6,910 bases of DNA from Treponema sp. (lineage in GTDB: Bacteria; Spirochaetota; Spirochaetia; Treponematales; Breznakiellaceae): positions 1 to 6,910 of the forward strand of contig WQRP01000062.1 in assembly GCA_009786675.1 (NCBI GenBank), in the 5' to 3' direction. This document shows positions 6,178 to 6,910 of the stretch, in pieces (position 1 is the stretch's first letter; each line of letters starts with the position of its first letter). The notes under the pieces were generated by a model, which worked only from the letters and a program-made list of their open reading frames with translations, ran no database searches and had not been told where the DNA came from. Made by a program: the position numbers and the translations under genes.

Positions 6178-6886
6178 AGAAAAATGACCGGACCAACTGC
6201 TCCGTCAGCAACGACCACCCGTCGACCAGAACGAACAGTATCAGCTTGAACGGCATGGAGATCATGATCGGGGGGAGCATGATCATACCCATGGACATAA
6301 GGATACTCGCGACCACCATATCGATAACAATGAAGGGAATAAACAGCAGAATGCCTATCTGGAACGCCACCGTTAGCTCGCTTAGGATAAACGCCGGAAT
6401 CAGGACGTAGGTTGGCACGTCCGCCAGGGTATAGGGCCTGTCCAGTCCCCGCATCGCCATAAAGAGCATGATGTTTTCGGGGCGGCCGGACATCTGGCTG
6501 TACATGAAAAGACGCATTGGGGCCTCGGCCTCGCGGTAGGCGACCTCCACCGAGATCTCGCCCGCCGCCAGCGGCTGTATCGAGTTGTTGTATATCGAAT
6601 AGAACGTCGGCCACATTATAAATATCGTCAAAAAAAGCGATATACCCATTAGCACCTGCGTCGGGGGAACCTGCTGCAGGGCAAGCGCCCGCTTGACAAA
6701 GTCCAGCACGATGGCGATGCGCAGAAAACTCGTCATCAGTATGATGATGCTGGGCGCAAGCGACAGCACCGTAAGCAGGAGGAGGAGTTGGAGGGCGAAG
6801 GCCACTTCCTCCCCCGTCTCCGGGTTTCGCACCGTCAAATCGACGAATGGTATCGCGGGCGGGCCGGGCGGCGCGGGCAACGCCAT
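6176..6886 (-). CDS. fliP: FliP, export channel component; N-terminus uncertain at window edge
   Basis: FliP forms the pentameric core of the flagellar export channel in the inner membrane. The 236-residue reading shows QLLLLLTVLSLAPSIIILMT at 33-52 (first membrane helix), SFLRIAIVL at 53-61, QQVPPTQVLMGISLFLTIFI at 71-90, then a hydrophilic periplasmic domain (about 97-158), IPAFILSELTVAFQIG at 163-178, and IDMVVASILMSMGMIMLPP at 188-206, all FliP/SctR signatures. The ATG at 6886 has GGAGGG (6891-6896) 4 nt upstream, so it may be the true start. However, the frame stays open for the 8 codons to the window edge, and the residues after this ATG (Pro/Ala-rich) form no signal peptide. E. coli FliP has a cleaved signal peptide, B. 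subtilis FliP does not, so either is possible. In SELTVAF the family more often has a Lys after Leu. The Met triplet that seals the channel reads Met-Ile-Met here (201-203). The gene is 9 nt upstream of fliQ. Confidence 0.95.
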   Translation of the reverse strand: MALPAPPGPPAIPFVDLTVRNPETGEEVAFALQLLLLLTVLSLAPSIIILMTSFLRIAIVLDFVKRALALQQVPPTQVLMGISLFLTIFIMWPTFYSIYNNSIQPLAAGEISVEVAYREAEAPMRLFMYSQMSGRPENIMLFMAMRGLDRPYTLADVPTYVLIPAFILSELTVAFQIGILLFIPFIVIDMVVASILMSMGMIMLPPIMISMPFKLILFVLVDGWSLLTEQLVRSFF

Positions 6887-6890
6887 GGTT

Positions 6891-6896
6891 CCCTCC
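6891..6896 (-). promoter_or_regulatory. Possible ribosome binding site for fliP
   Basis: GGAGGG on the coding strand, 4 nt before the ATG at 6886. It supports that ATG as a start, but the in-frame codons upstream contain no stop before the window ends, so a longer FliP with a signal peptide is not excluded. Confidence 0.45.
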
Positions 6897-6910
6897 GCCG
6901 GGTCAAAGGG

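Noticed and set aside
1631..6886. Virulence-type injectisome (SctRSTUV) instead of flagellar genes
   Set aside because: The gene order is similar, but flhF and flhG follow directly, and no injectisome-specific genes are present.

Overview
The window is a stretch of a flagellar operon, read entirely from the minus strand. In transcription order (right to left) it carries fliP, fliQ, fliR, flhB, flhA, flhF and the start of flhG (fleN/ylxH type). The first five encode the membrane-embedded export gate of the flagellar type III secretion system. The last two encode the GTPase/ATPase pair that controls where and how many flagella are built. The DNA is GC-rich by eye. The order fliP-fliQ-fliR-flhB-flhA-flhF-flhG, an LQWF segment ahead of the FlhB core and several departures from the enterobacterial FlhA and FliP motifs suggest a spirochaete of the Treponema group. 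That assignment rests on remembered gene order and sequence feel, not on a search.

Layout: fliP 6886-6176 (its frame stays open to the right edge, so the true start may lie outside), 9 nt gap, fliQ 6166-5897, 18 nt gap, fliR 5878-5967 region down to 4967 with a GTG start, 4-nt ATGA overlap, flhB 4970-3762, 19 nt gap, flhA 3742-1631, 3 nt gap, flhF 1627-238, 5 nt gap, flhG from 232 off the left edge. Such tight packing means one transcript and probable translational coupling. No promoter, terminator, RNA gene, repeat or mobile element is visible, and no stretch over 20 nt lacks a gene.

How the genes work together: FliP, FliQ and FliR form the helical export channel. FlhB wraps the channel and, after self-cleavage at NPTH, switches export from rod/hook to filament substrates. 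FlhA forms the cytoplasmic ring that docks substrate-chaperone complexes and couples export to the proton motive force. FlhF (SRP-type GTPase) marks the assembly site, and FlhG (MinD-type ATPase with an N-terminal DQAxxLR helix) stimulates FlhF and limits flagellar number.

The main anomaly is a frameshift in flhF at about 418-421, just after the TKLD motif. It removes the normal last ~59 residues, although these remain intact in another frame down to a stop at 238-240. Other points worth attention are a Tyr in FlhA where Salmonella has the critical Asp208, a changed FHIPEP motif, an extra loop in FliR, a broken Met triplet in FliP, a strong preference for the ATA codon in GC-rich genes, and two poly-G tracts at sensitive positions. 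I see no undescribed system here; this is a core motility locus with lineage-specific features.
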